Of a stretch of DNA of 64,000 nt, positions 27,152 to 35,374 are shown piece by piece. The stretch covers positions 1 to 64,000 of the forward strand of contig DYFL01000009.1 of the NCBI GenBank assembly GCA_020725195.1. The letters run 5' to 3'. Source of the DNA: Hydrogenophilus sp. Lineage in GTDB: Bacteria; Pseudomonadota; Gammaproteobacteria; Burkholderiales; Thiobacillaceae. Below the pieces are notes generated by a model. It did no database searches. It was not told the origin of the DNA and saw only the letters and a list, made by a program, of their open reading frames with translations. How positions within the stretch are numbered: the stretch's first letter is position 1; each line of letters begins with the position of its first letter. The translations under genes and the position numbers were made by a program.

Positions 27152-28429
27152 ATGTCTCAGGAGACCAAGACCCGGGCCCCGGCGTGCCTCGACGCCGGCA
27201 AGCGCGATTTCATGAAGAAGGCGACGGGGCTCTCGGCCGCCGCCGCCCTCATGGCCCTGGTGCCGCCGGGGGTGAGGAGCGGCGCCTGGGCCGCGGGCTC
27301 GGATGCGCCGGAGAAGACCGAGGTGAAGATCGGCTTCATCCCGCTCACCGACTGCGCCAGCGTCGCCATCGCCGCCGTGAAGGGCTACGACCGGAAGTAC
27401 GGCATCCGGATCACCCCCAGCAAGGAGGCCTCCTGGGCCGGCGTGCGCGACAAGCTCTCCAACGGGGAGCTCGACGCCTCGCACGCGCTCTACGGCCTGA
27501 TCTACGGCCTGCAACTGGGCATCGGCGGGCCGCGGAAGGACATGGCCGTGCTCATGAACATCAACCACAACGGCCAGGGCATCACGCTGAACAACCAGAT
27601 CAAGGCCAAGGGCGCGACCGACGGCGCCGGTCTGGCCAAGCTGGTCAAGGCCGAGCCCAAGGAGTGGACCTTCGCCCAGACCTTCCCCACCGGCACCCAT
27701 GCCATGTGGCTGTACTACTGGATGGGCGCCTACGGCATCGACCCCTTCCGCGACGTGAAGGTGATCACCGTGCCGCCGCCGCAGATGGTGGCCAACATGC
27801 GCGTGGACAAGATGGACGGCTATTGCGTGGGCGAGCCCTGGAACGCCCGCGCCATCCACGACCGGATCGGCTTCACCGCCGCCACCAGCCAGGACGTCTG
27901 GGCCGACCACCCGGAGAAGGTGCTGGGCACCACCCTGGAGTTCGTGCAGAAGTACCCCAACACCGCGCGCGCCATGGTGGCCGCCCTGCTCGACGCCTCG
28001 AAGTACATCGACACCATGGCCAACCGCTCCGAGGTGGCCCGCATCATCGCCGCCAAGTCCTACGTGAACACCGAGTTCGGCGTGATCGAGGACCGCATGC
28101 TCGGCCAGTACGACAACGGCATCGGCCGGAAGTGGCAGGACGCCAACTACATGAAGTTCTACGGCGACGGCAAGGTGAACTTCCCCTACCTCTCGGACGG
28201 CATGTGGTTCCTGACCCAGCACAAGCGCTGGGGCCTGCTCAAGGACCACCCCGACTACCTGGCCGTGGCCAGGAAGGTCAACCGGATCGCCCTCTACAAG
28301 GAGGCCGCCGCCCTGGCCAAGACGCCCGTGCCCAAGTCGGAGATGCGCAGCGCCAAGCTCATCGACGGCGTGGTCTGGGACGGCAAGAACCCGAAGGCCT
28401 ACGCCGACGGCTTCGAGGTGAAGGCGTAA
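27152..28429 (+). CDS. nrtA: Nitrate ABC transporter substrate-binding protein
   Basis: 425 residues of the NrtA/CmpA family, the periplasmic nitrate-binding component. The N-terminus KRDFMKKATGLSAAAALMAL followed by AWA resembles a Tat signal with KR in place of RR. The mature domain begins EVKIGFIPLTDCASVAIA and has family segments YGLIYGLQLGIGGP, NHNGQGITLNNQI and MWLYYWMGAYGIDP. The ATG at 27152 has GGAG 7 bp upstream; longer frames from 26885 run through the promoter and are rejected. Context with NasA and NirBD favours nitrate over cyanate or bicarbonate. Confidence 0.93.
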   Translation: MSQETKTRAPACLDAGKRDFMKKATGLSAAAALMALVPPGVRSGAWAAGSDAPEKTEVKIGFIPLTDCASVAIAAVKGYDRKYGIRITPSKEASWAGVRDKLSNGELDASHALYGLIYGLQLGIGGPRKDMAVLMNINHNGQGITLNNQIKAKGATDGAGLAKLVKAEPKEWTFAQTFPTGTHAMWLYYWMGAYGIDPFRDVKVITVPPPQMVANMRVDKMDGYCVGEPWNARAIHDRIGFTAATSQDVWADHPEKVLGTTLEFVQKYPNTARAMVAALLDASKYIDTMANRSEVARIIAAKSYVNTEFGVIEDRMLGQYDNGIGRKWQDANYMKFYGDGKVNFPYLSDGMWFLTQHKRWGLLKDHPDYLAVARKVNRIALYKEAAALAKTPVPKSEMRSAKLIDGVVWDGKNPKAYADGFEVKA

Positions 28430-28431
28430 CC

Positions 28432-28510
28432 GTCATTCCGGGCGTGGCGCGAAGCGCCACTGACCCGGAATCCAGAAATTCAACTGGATTCCCGCTTGCG
28501 CGGGAATGAC
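28432..28510. repeat. GTCATTCC-type repeat between nrtA and nrtB
   Basis: Bounded by GTCATTCC (28432-28439) and GGAATGAC (28503-28510), with inner hairpins GGCGCGAAGCGCC and ATTCCCGCTTGCGCGGGAAT. It occupies almost the whole intergenic space. Confidence 0.8.
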
Positions 28511-28530
28511 AAAACCCCAAGGAGTCCGCC

Positions 28531-29448
28531 ATGAGCGCAGTGACCGTCGACGAAGGCCGTTTGGAATCCATCATGCAACAGCCCGACACCCTCAAGATCG
28601 AAACGGCCGAGCCCTCGGCCCGGCCGCGCCCGTCCCCCTTCCTCCAGACCCAGCGCGGCCGCGCCTGGATCGAGGGCGCGGGCAGCCTGTTCAAGAAGGC
28701 CCTGCCGCCGGTCATCGGCATCGCCCTGTTCGTGCTGCTCTGGCAGATCGTCTCGGCCAGCGGCGGCGAGGGCGGGCTGCCGGGCCCGGCCAGGACCTGG
28801 GAGTCGGCCCAGGCCCTGTTCGCCGCCCCCTTCTACGACAACGGCCCCAACGACAAGGGCATAGGCTGGAACATCCTGCACTCGCTCTACCGCGTCGGCG
28901 CGGGCTTCGGCCTGGCGGCCCTGGTCGGCATCCCGCTGGGCTTCATGATCGGGCGCTTCCAGTTCCTGTCGGGCATGGCCGCCCCCGTCATCAGCCTCCT
29001 GCGCCCGGTGTCGCCGCTCGCCTGGCTGCCCATCGGCCTGTACGTGTTCAAGGAGACCGAGCCCGCCTCGCTGTGGGTGATCTTCATCTCCAGCATCTGG
29101 CCCATCGTGCTCAACACCGCCGCCGGCGTCGCCCGCGTGCCGCAGGACTACATGAACGTCGCGCGCGTGCTCAAGCTGTCGGAGTGGCGGATCTTCACCC
29201 GCATCCTCTTCCCCGCCGTGCTGCCGCACCTGATGACCGGCGTGCGGCTTTCCATCGGCGTGGCCTGGCTGGTGATCGTGGCCGCCGAGATGCTCACCGG
29301 CGGCACCGGCCTGGGCTTCTGGGTCTGGGACGAATGGAACAACCTCAACGTCGAGCACATCCTCATCGCCATCTTCATCGTCGGCTTCACCGGCCTGCTG
29401 CTGGAGCAGGCGCTGGTGCTGATCGCGAGGCGGTTTGATTACGAGTGA
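28531..29448 (+). CDS. nrtB: Nitrate ABC transporter permease
   Basis: 305 residues of the binding-protein-dependent permease family. After a polar N-terminus of about 60 residues there are six or so membrane helices (for example VIGIALFVLLWQIVSA and LAWLPIGLYVF). The EAA-type coupling loop is RVLKLSEWRIFTRILFPAVLP near residue 210. AAGGAG lies 8 bp before the ATG, just after the repeat. It partners NrtA and NrtC. Confidence 0.94.
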   Translation: MSAVTVDEGRLESIMQQPDTLKIETAEPSARPRPSPFLQTQRGRAWIEGAGSLFKKALPPVIGIALFVLLWQIVSASGGEGGLPGPARTWESAQALFAAPFYDNGPNDKGIGWNILHSLYRVGAGFGLAALVGIPLGFMIGRFQFLSGMAAPVISLLRPVSPLAWLPIGLYVFKETEPASLWVIFISSIWPIVLNTAAGVARVPQDYMNVARVLKLSEWRIFTRILFPAVLPHLMTGVRLSIGVAWLVIVAAEMLTGGTGLGFWVWDEWNNLNVEHILIAIFIVGFTGLLLEQALVLIARRFDYE

Positions 29449-29452
29449 CTAC

Positions 29453-29545
29453 GGGAAAAGGGAAACGGGACTCGGCCTGCGGCCTCAGGGGAAACGCAAC
29501 AACAGCCTGGCTTTCCCGTTTCCCGTTTCCCGTTTCCCGTTTCCC
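29453..29545. repeat. Family C repeat between nrtB and nrtC
   Basis: Left arm GGGAAAAGGGAAACGGGA and right arm of five TTTCCCG units (29512-29545), with GGGGAAACGC between. It fills the 111-bp gap, ending just before the nrtC ribosome site. Confidence 0.85.
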
Positions 29546-29559
29546 TCAAGGAGAAAGCC

Positions 29560-30351
29560 ATGCACAACTACCTGCAAATCGAGAACGCCGAGATGGTGTT
29601 CGACACCAAGCAGGGCCGCTTCGTCGCCCTGACCGGCGTGAACCTGGACGTGGCGCAGGGCGAGTTCATCGCGCTGATCGGCCACTCGGGCTGCGGCAAG
29701 TCCACCCTGCTGAACCTGGTGGCCGGGCTGTTCGAGCCCAGCGCCGGGGTGCTGCTCCTCGCCAACCGGGAGATCCGCGGGCCGGGCCCGGAGCGCGCGG
29801 TGGTGTTCCAGAACCACTCGCTGCTGCCCTGGCTGAGCTGCCTCGGCAACGTCCACTTGGCCGTGGAGCGGGTGTTCGGCGCCAGGGAGGGCAAGCGGCA
29901 GCTCAGGGCGCGCGCCCAGGCGGCCCTGGAGCTGGTGGGGCTGGCCCACGCGGCGCACAAGCACCCCCACGAGATCTCCGGCGGCATGAAGCAGCGCGTG
30001 GGCATCGCGCGCGCGCTCGCCATGGAGCCCCAGGTGCTGCTCATGGACGAGCCCTTCGGGGCGCTCGACGCCCTCACCCGGGCGGGCCTGCAGGACGAGC
30101 TCATGAAGATCGTGGCCGAGACCCGGGCCACCGTGCTCATGGTCACCCACGACGTGGACGAGGCGGTGCTGCTCTCCGACCGCATCGTGATGATGACCAA
30201 CGGGCCGGCGGCGACCATCGGCGAGGTCCTGAGCGTGGACCTGCCGCGCCCGCGCGACCGCCTCAGGCTCGCCGAGGACCCGCACTACCACCGCCTGCGC
30301 GGCCGGGTGCTGGAGTTCCTCTACCAGAAGCAGGTGAAGCGGGCGGCTTGA
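29560..30351 (+). CDS. nrtC: Nitrate ABC transporter ATPase
   Basis: 263 residues. Walker A GHSGCGKST at about residue 44, Q-loop VVFQNHSLLPW, ABC signature ISGGMKQRVGIARALA near 147, Walker B VLLMDEPFGALD near 165 and the switch His in LMVTHDVDEAV. It is a single-domain ATPase like NrtD or SsuB; no fused NrtA-like domain is present, so it differs from cyanobacterial NrtC. AAGGAG lies about 7 bp upstream. Last gene of the operon. Confidence 0.94.
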   Translation: MHNYLQIENAEMVFDTKQGRFVALTGVNLDVAQGEFIALIGHSGCGKSTLLNLVAGLFEPSAGVLLLANREIRGPGPERAVVFQNHSLLPWLSCLGNVHLAVERVFGAREGKRQLRARAQAALELVGLAHAAHKHPHEISGGMKQRVGIARALAMEPQVLLMDEPFGALDALTRAGLQDELMKIVAETRATVLMVTHDVDEAVLLSDRIVMMTNGPAATIGEVLSVDLPRPRDRLRLAEDPHYHRLRGRVLEFLYQKQVKRAA

Positions 30352-30359
30352 AAAGGCAC

Positions 30360-30381
30360 AAGGCCGCACGGGGGCGGCCTT
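30360..30381. terminator. Hairpin between convergent nrtC and the chemoreceptor gene
   Basis: AAGGCCGC and GCGGCCTT pair (8 bp, 6-base loop). No clear T-run follows on the plus side; on the minus side the downstream bases are T-rich (TTGTGCCTTTTC). Confidence 0.45.
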
Positions 30382-30402
30382 GCCGGGCGGCCCTGCGGCC
30401 GC

Positions 30403-31626
30403 TCAGGCCTTCAGGTTGCGCACGGCGTACTGCAGTCGGGCGGCCAGCTCGCGCAGGCGCTGCGTCTCGTTGGAGGTGCGGTCGATGGCAAGGTTGTTCT
30501 CCTCGGCCATCTGCGCGATGCGCTCCACGTTCTCCGCGATCTGGGAGCTGGCGCTGGACTGCTCGCGCACCGACTGGCTGATGTTGTCCACGCCCTCGCT
30601 CGCCTGCATGGCGGAGCTGTTGGCCTCGGCCAGGACCACGGCGACGTTCTCGACGAAGTCCAGGCTGGAGGCGAGCGACTGCTTGCCCTGCTCGATGGTC
30701 TTCTCCACCTCCCCGGACTGCTGGCTCAGCGAGCGGGTGACCGTGTCGATCTCGCCGGCGGCCTGGGCGGACTTCTCGGCAAGTTTCCTCACCTCGTCGG
30801 CCACCACGGCGAAGCCGCGGCCCTGCTCGCCGGCGCGGGCCGCCTCGATGGCGGCGTTGAGCGCCAGCAGGTTGGTCTGGTCGGCGATGTCGCGCACCTG
30901 CTTGGTCATGTTGTTGATCACCGCCATGTTGCGCACGAACTCGCCCACCGAGTTGGCGATCTCGCGCATCGAGGTCTCCACCTGGTCGATCTCGCCGATG
31001 AGCTCGGAGACCTTCTCGTTGCCGTTCTGGGCGGCCTCCACGCTCTTGTCCGAGAGCCTGTGCACCTCCTCGGCGCTGTCCGCCACCGAGGCGATGCTCA
31101 CCGTCATCTGCTCCACCGCGGCGGCGGTGGCCGCGGCCGATTCGCTCTGCTGCTGCGAGCCCTGGACGATCCTGCCGGCCGTGTCGGACAGCTCGGAGGC
31201 CGCCTCGGACACCTCCTGGGTGGAGCGCATCACCTCGGCGACCACGCGGCCCAGGTCGGTGCGGATGCGCTCTGCGCTCCGGGCGATCTGGCCCATCTCG
31301 TCGCTGCTCTGGGCCAGGATGGGGGTGGTGAAGTCCCCCTGGGCGAGGCGCCCCAGGTCGGCCACGAGCCGGCGGGTGGGCACGACCACCTGGGCCTGCA
31401 CCCACCAGAGGAACCAGAAGAAGGCGGCGACGATCGCCACCGCCATGAGCCCGAGGGCGAGCTGGATGCCCTGCAGGCCGGCCTCGTTGTCGAGGGCGGC
31501 GAGCTCGCTCCAGGCCTGCCAGAAGCCGAACAGCGCCGCGGCCAGCACCATGGTGGTGCCGCTGCCGGTGATGATGAGCAGCTTGTTGCGGATGCTCTGC
31601 CTGAACCAGTTGATCATCGTGTCCAT
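30403..31626 (-). CDS. Methyl-accepting chemotaxis protein
   Basis: 407 residues. An N-terminal helix ([20 protein letters not shown]) and a second ([18 protein letters not shown]) enclose only about 25 periplasmic residues, so it has almost no external sensor domain. A HAMP domain follows ([20 protein letters not shown]), then the long coiled-coil signalling domain with the conserved tip [20 protein letters not shown] and [20 protein letters not shown]. It probably senses membrane, redox or internal state. The ATG at 31626 has AAGGAG 6 bp upstream; an upstream extension of 30 residues is rejected. No other chemotaxis genes are nearby. Confidence 0.93.
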   Translation of the reverse strand: MDTMINWFRQSIRNKLLIITGSGTTMVLAAALFGFWQAWSELAALDNEAGLQGIQLALGLMAVAIVAAFFWFLWWVQAQVVVPTRRLVADLGRLAQGDFTTPILAQSSDEMGQIARSAERIRTDLGRVVAEVMRSTQEVSEAASELSDTAGRIVQGSQQQSESAAATAAAVEQMTVSIASVADSAEEVHRLSDKSVEAAQNGNEKVSELIGEIDQVETSMREIANSVGEFVRNMAVINNMTKQVRDIADQTNLLALNAAIEAARAGEQGRGFAVVADEVRKLAEKSAQAAGEIDTVTRSLSQQSGEVEKTIEQGKQSLASSLDFVENVAVVLAEANSSAMQASEGVDNISQSVREQSSASSQIAENVERIAQMAEENNLAIDRTSNETQRLRELAARLQYAVRNLKA

Positions 31627-31722
31627 CTCGTCTCCTTGCATCCCGTGCGCCGGGTTTTGATCCGCAATGATAGGCAGATATCTATATCGAAAGAAGTATC
31701 GGCATCCTGTCGGCAATCTTTA

Positions 31723-31846
31723 ACGTGAAACAACGCGAAGCGTTGCCGCGTCCCCCTCTCCCGCCAGCGGGAGAGGGCAGGGGTGAGGGAAACGGCCATG
31801 GCGAATCGGCGTTTCATGATGCGGGGCGGAGAGTCGCCATGGTCGT
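31723..31846. repeat. Family B composite repeat, copy 1
   Basis: Starts ACGTGAAACAACGCGAAGCG, contains TCCCCCTCTCCCGCCAGCGG-type hairpin arms and GGGGTGAGGGAAACGG, then GGCGTTTCATGATGCGGGG and a closing TCGCCATGGTCGTT. It aligns over its length with 50915-51058. GTGAAAC near the start and GTTTCAT near the end are inverted. Confidence 0.8.
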
Positions 31847-31870
31847 TAGGCCGAGGTCCGGCGCGGCCCG

Positions 31871-32131
31871 TCAGAGGGTGATGGACTCGACGAAGGCCAC
31901 CTCGTCGCCCGCCTGGAGCGGCGCGGACGCGTCGGCATCGCGCTTGTTGACGGTGATGCGCAGCGTCGGCCGGGGCTGGCCGAAGGCCCGGGCCCAGTCG
32001 CCGCCGCGCTGAGCCAGCAGGCGCATCAGCCCCGCGACGTCCCGGACGCCGGGCGGCAGCCTGAGCTGCTCGCGGCCGATCTCCAGCCTGGCCATGAGGT
32101 CGCCGAAATAGAGCACCGTGACTTGTTCCAT
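31871..32131 (-). CDS. MoaD/ThiS-like protein lacking the C-terminal Gly-Gly
   Basis: 86 residues with the ubiquitin-like MoaD pattern: VTVLYFGDLMARLEIGREQL at the start, RPTLRITVNKRDADAS and the LQAGDEVAFVESITL end. True MoaD ends in GG, which is thiocarboxylated to deliver sulfur during molybdopterin synthesis; this protein stops at TL. No nearby reading frame restores GG. It may have another carrier or binding role, or be a decayed paralogue. It stands alone between a repeat and the divergent uvrD. The start ATG is the only sensible one after the 3.5-kb spurious frame. Confidence 0.7.
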   Translation of the reverse strand: MEQVTVLYFGDLMARLEIGREQLRLPPGVRDVAGLMRLLAQRGGDWARAFGQPRPTLRITVNKRDADASAPLQAGDEVAFVESITL

Positions 32132-32192
32132 CGCTGGATTCCTGAACCGGGGATCGGGCGATTGTACCGCCGGGCCGGCGGGGGGCGGAGGG

Positions 32193-32198
32193 TATAAT
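32193..32198 (+). promoter_or_regulatory. -10 element of uvrD
   Basis: TATAAT preceded by GG, 36 bp before the uvrD ATG. No good -35 hexamer is seen at the usual distance. Confidence 0.45.
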
Positions 32199-32233
32199 TG
32201 CGCACTTCCCGCTTGACCGCCGTGCCTTCCGCC

Positions 32234-34348
32234 ATGCCCGCAGACCTCCTCGAAGGCCTCAACCCCGAACAGCTCGCCGCCGTGACCTGGGACCAGGGCT
32301 CCGCCCTGGTGCTCGCCGGCGCCGGCTCGGGCAAGACCCGGGTGCTCACCACCCGCATCGCCTGGCTGATCCAGACCGGGAGGCTCTCGCCCATGGGGGT
32401 GCTGGCGGTCACCTTCACCAACAAGGCGGCGCGCGAGATGCTCACCCGGCTCTCCGCCATGCTGCCCATCAACACCCGGGGCATGTGGGTCGGCACCTTC
32501 CACGGCCTGGCGAACCGCCTGCTGCGGGCGCACCACCGCGACGCCGGGCTGCCGCAGCTCTTCCAGATCCTGGACGCCCAGGACCAGCTCTCCGCGATCA
32601 AACGACTGCTCAAGACCCTCAACGTGGACACCGAGCGCTACGAGCCCAGGAAGCTCGCGGCCTTCATCAACCAGAACAAGGAGGCGGGGCTCAGGGCCGA
32701 CCGCGTGGAGGCGTTCGACCCCTACACCCGGCGCCTTGCCGAGTACTACGCGGAGTACGACGCCCAGTGCAACCGCGAGGGGGTGGTGGACTTCGCCGAA
32801 CTGCTGCTGCGCGCCTTCGAACTGCTCTCGCGCAACGCCATGCTGAGGGAGCACTACCAGGCGCGCTTCCGCCACATCCTGGTCGACGAGTTCCAGGACA
32901 CCAGCCGCCTGCAGTACGAGTGGCTGAAGCTCCTGCGCGCGCCCTCCAACGCGATCTTCGCCGTGGGCGACGACGACCAGTCCATCTACGCCTTCCGCGG
33001 CGCGAACGTCGCCAACATGAGCCTGTTCCGGCAGGACATGGGGGTGGAGGAGGTGGTCAAGCTCACCCAGAACTACCGCTCCTACGGCACGATTTTGGAC
33101 GCCGCCAACGCGGTGATCAGCCACAACGCGCACCGCCTGGGCAAGGACCTGTGGACCGAGGCGGGGCGCGGCGAGCCCATCCGCCACTACGAGGCCGCGA
33201 GCGACACCGACGAGGCCCGCTTCGTGGTCGAGGAGCTCCAGGCCCTGCGCGGCGAGGGGCTCCAGTACAACGACTGCGCCGTGCTCTACCGCTCGAACGC
33301 GCAGTCGCGGGTGATCGAGCACGCCCTGTTTTCCGCCGGCCTGCCCTACCGGGTCTACGGGGGGCTGCGCTACTTCGAGCGCGCCGAGATCAAGCACGCC
33401 CTGGCCTACCTGCGGCTCATCGCCAACCCCGAGGACGACAACGCCTTCCTGCGCGTGGTGAACTTCCCGGCCCGGGGCGTGGGGGCGCGCAGCGTCGAGG
33501 CCCTGGACGCCGCGGCCCGCGCCGGCGGCACGAGCCTCTGGGCCGCGGCCTGCGCCAGCGGCGGCAAGAAGGGGGTGGCGGCCTTCGTGCAGTTGATCGA
33601 GGGCCTGCGCGCCGAGACCCAGGGGATGGGACTGGCCGAGCGGGTGGATCGGGTGGTGGCCCGCTCGGGGCTCATCGAGCACTACCGGAACGAGCGCGAG
33701 GGCGAGGACCGCATCGAGAACCTGCAGGAACTCACGAACGCAGCGTTGGCTTTTGCGACCGAGGCCGAGAGCGAGGAGCTCGTCGATTTCTTGGCCCACG
33801 CCTCCCTGGAGGCGGGCGAGCACGAGGCCCAGGCGGGCCAGGACGCGGTGCAGTTGATGAGCGTGCACGCGGCCAAGGGCCTGGAGTTCCGGGCGGTGTT
33901 CATCACCGGCCTGGAGGAGGCGCTCTTCCCCCACGAGAACGCGCTCACCGAGCTCGACGGCCTGGAGGAGGAGCGGCGCCTCATGTACGTGGCCATCACT
34001 CGGGCCCGCCAGCGGCTCTACCTCACCCACGCCGCCAGCCGCCTGCTGCACGGCCAGCCCCGCTACGGACTGCCCTCGCGCTTCCTGCGGGAGATCCCGG
34101 CGGAGCTCGTGCAGTCGATCGGCGGCTGGCGCGCGGCCGGTCTCACCGGCGCCGCACCCGCCGCGCCGTCGCGCGCGAGCGCCAGCTGGCCCTTCCGCAT
34201 CGGCGAGCGGGTGAGCCACCCGAGATACGGCGAGGGCGTGGTGGCGGGCTACCAGGGCCAGGGCGTCGAGGCGGAGGTGCGGGTGAACTTCCCCGGGGAG
34301 GGGGAGAAGTGGTTCATCCTGGACTATGCGCGCCTGACGCCCTGCTAG
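32234..34348 (+). CDS. uvrD: DNA helicase II (UvrD/Rep family)
   Basis: 704 residues. A 3'-5' superfamily 1 helicase acting in nucleotide excision and mismatch repair. Motifs: Walker A LAGAGSGKTRVL, Ia TFTNKAAREM, Walker B LVDEFQDTS, III GDDDQSIYAFRGA, IV QNYRS, V MSVHAAKGLEF and VI YVAITRARQRLYL. The C-terminus has the Tudor-like polymerase-binding domain (RIGERVSHPRYGEGVV and WFILDYARLTP) typical of UvrD and PcrA rather than Rep. The ATG at 32234 gives the canonical LLEGLNPEQLAAV start. Confidence 0.95.
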   Translation: MPADLLEGLNPEQLAAVTWDQGSALVLAGAGSGKTRVLTTRIAWLIQTGRLSPMGVLAVTFTNKAAREMLTRLSAMLPINTRGMWVGTFHGLANRLLRAHHRDAGLPQLFQILDAQDQLSAIKRLLKTLNVDTERYEPRKLAAFINQNKEAGLRADRVEAFDPYTRRLAEYYAEYDAQCNREGVVDFAELLLRAFELLSRNAMLREHYQARFRHILVDEFQDTSRLQYEWLKLLRAPSNAIFAVGDDDQSIYAFRGANVANMSLFRQDMGVEEVVKLTQNYRSYGTILDAANAVISHNAHRLGKDLWTEAGRGEPIRHYEAASDTDEARFVVEELQALRGEGLQYNDCAVLYRSNAQSRVIEHALFSAGLPYRVYGGLRYFERAEIKHALAYLRLIANPEDDNAFLRVVNFPARGVGARSVEALDAAARAGGTSLWAAACASGGKKGVAAFVQLIEGLRAETQGMGLAERVDRVVARSGLIEHYRNEREGEDRIENLQELTNAALAFATEAESEELVDFLAHASLEAGEHEAQAGQDAVQLMSVHAAKGLEFRAVFITGLEEALFPHENALTELDGLEEERRLMYVAITRARQRLYLTHAASRLLHGQPRYGLPSRFLREIPAELVQSIGGWRAAGLTGAAPAAPSRASASWPFRIGERVSHPRYGEGVVAGYQGQGVEAEVRVNFPGEGEKWFILDYARLTPC

Positions 34349-34471
34349 TGCGAATTGCCCCGCCGCGGCGCCCATCGCGCCGATATGGCCATGCCGATGT
34401 CGGGTTATGAGGCGGGCGGCCCGGCTGGGTCGGGAGGCATGCGGGTCCCGCTTCGGAGGAGAACGAAGGAC

Positions 34472-35374
34472 ATGAAGGCGGTGTTGGCATGGCTGCTGGT
34501 GCTGGTCCTGGCGGGCTGCGGCGGCGAGCGCACCCCGGCGGCCGTGCCGCCGGAGTATGGGCCCGCACCGGTGGGTGCGCCGGTCTGCCGCTTCGCCGTC
34601 CTGCCCCTGCACAACCCGCAGAGGCTGCACGCGGTGTTCCAGCCCATGATGGCCCATCTCGACGCCCGGGTGCCCGAGGCGCGCTTCGAGCTGGAGGCGT
34701 CCCGGGATTTCGCCGCCTTCGAGGCGAAGCTGGAGAACCGGGAGGTGGCCTTCGCCCTGGTCAACCCCTACGAGGTCCTGATGGCCCGGCGCCACGGCTA
34801 CCGGGTCTTCGCCAAGATGGCCGACGACGGCGACTTCCGCGGCATCTTCGTGGTGCGGCGCGACAGCGGCCTCAAGCGGGTCGCGGACCTGAAGGGCAGG
34901 GCCGTGGCCTACCCCGCGCCCACGGCCCTCGCGGCCGGCCTGCAGGCCCAGTATTTCCTCCATGCGAACGGGGTGGACGTGAACCGGGACATCGAGAACC
35001 GCTACGTGGGCTCGCACGACTCCTCCATCCTCGCCGCCTATCACCGGCAGGTGGCCGCGGGCGCGACCTGGCCGATCACCTGGCGCGTGTTCCAGAGGAC
35101 GCACCCGAAGGAGGCGGCCGAGCTCGAGGTGGCCTGGCAGACGCCGACCCTGCCCAACCTGGCCTTCGTCGTGCGCGACGACGTGCCGGAAGGGCTGAGC
35201 GCGCAGGCCCTGGCGGCCCTCGTCGGCATGGCCGCAGATGCGCAGGGGCAGGCCATCCTGCGCGCCCTGGAATTCACGTCCGTCGTCGCCGCGGACGACA
35301 CCAGCTACGAGCCGGTCCGGCGTTTCGTGCGGGACTTCAGCGCCCGGGTGCGCCCCATCGAAACCTATGAGTAA
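34472..35374 (+). CDS. PhnD-like periplasmic-binding lipoprotein
   Basis: 300 residues. Lipoprotein signal AVLAWLLVLVLAGC with lipobox LAGC, then a PhnD/phosphonate-type binding fold: RFAVLPLHNPQRLHAVFQPM, VAFALVNPYEVLMARRHGYR, LKGRAVAYPAPTALAAG, and HDSSILAAYHRQVAAGATW. No permease or ATPase is near. Instead its stop overlaps the start of a large GGDEF-EAL membrane protein (ATGAGTAA), so it probably acts as the periplasmic sensor partner of that protein. The ligand is unknown; family members bind phosphonates, phosphite or other oxyanions. Confidence 0.85.
   Translation: MKAVLAWLLVLVLAGCGGERTPAAVPPEYGPAPVGAPVCRFAVLPLHNPQRLHAVFQPMMAHLDARVPEARFELEASRDFAAFEAKLENREVAFALVNPYEVLMARRHGYRVFAKMADDGDFRGIFVVRRDSGLKRVADLKGRAVAYPAPTALAAGLQAQYFLHANGVDVNRDIENRYVGSHDSSILAAYHRQVAAGATWPITWRVFQRTHPKEAAELEVAWQTPTLPNLAFVVRDDVPEGLSAQALAALVGMAADAQGQAILRALEFTSVVAADDTSYEPVRRFVRDFSARVRPIETYE

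Noticed and set aside
29453-29545. CRISPR array
   Set aside because: The tandem TTTCCCG units have no spacers and no cas genes are near; it is one arm of a family C inverted repeat.
30403-31626. Nitrate chemoreceptor linked to nrtABC
   Set aside because: The protein has almost no periplasmic region and no PilJ-type sensor, and it is convergent to nrtC; there is no evidence for nitrate sensing.
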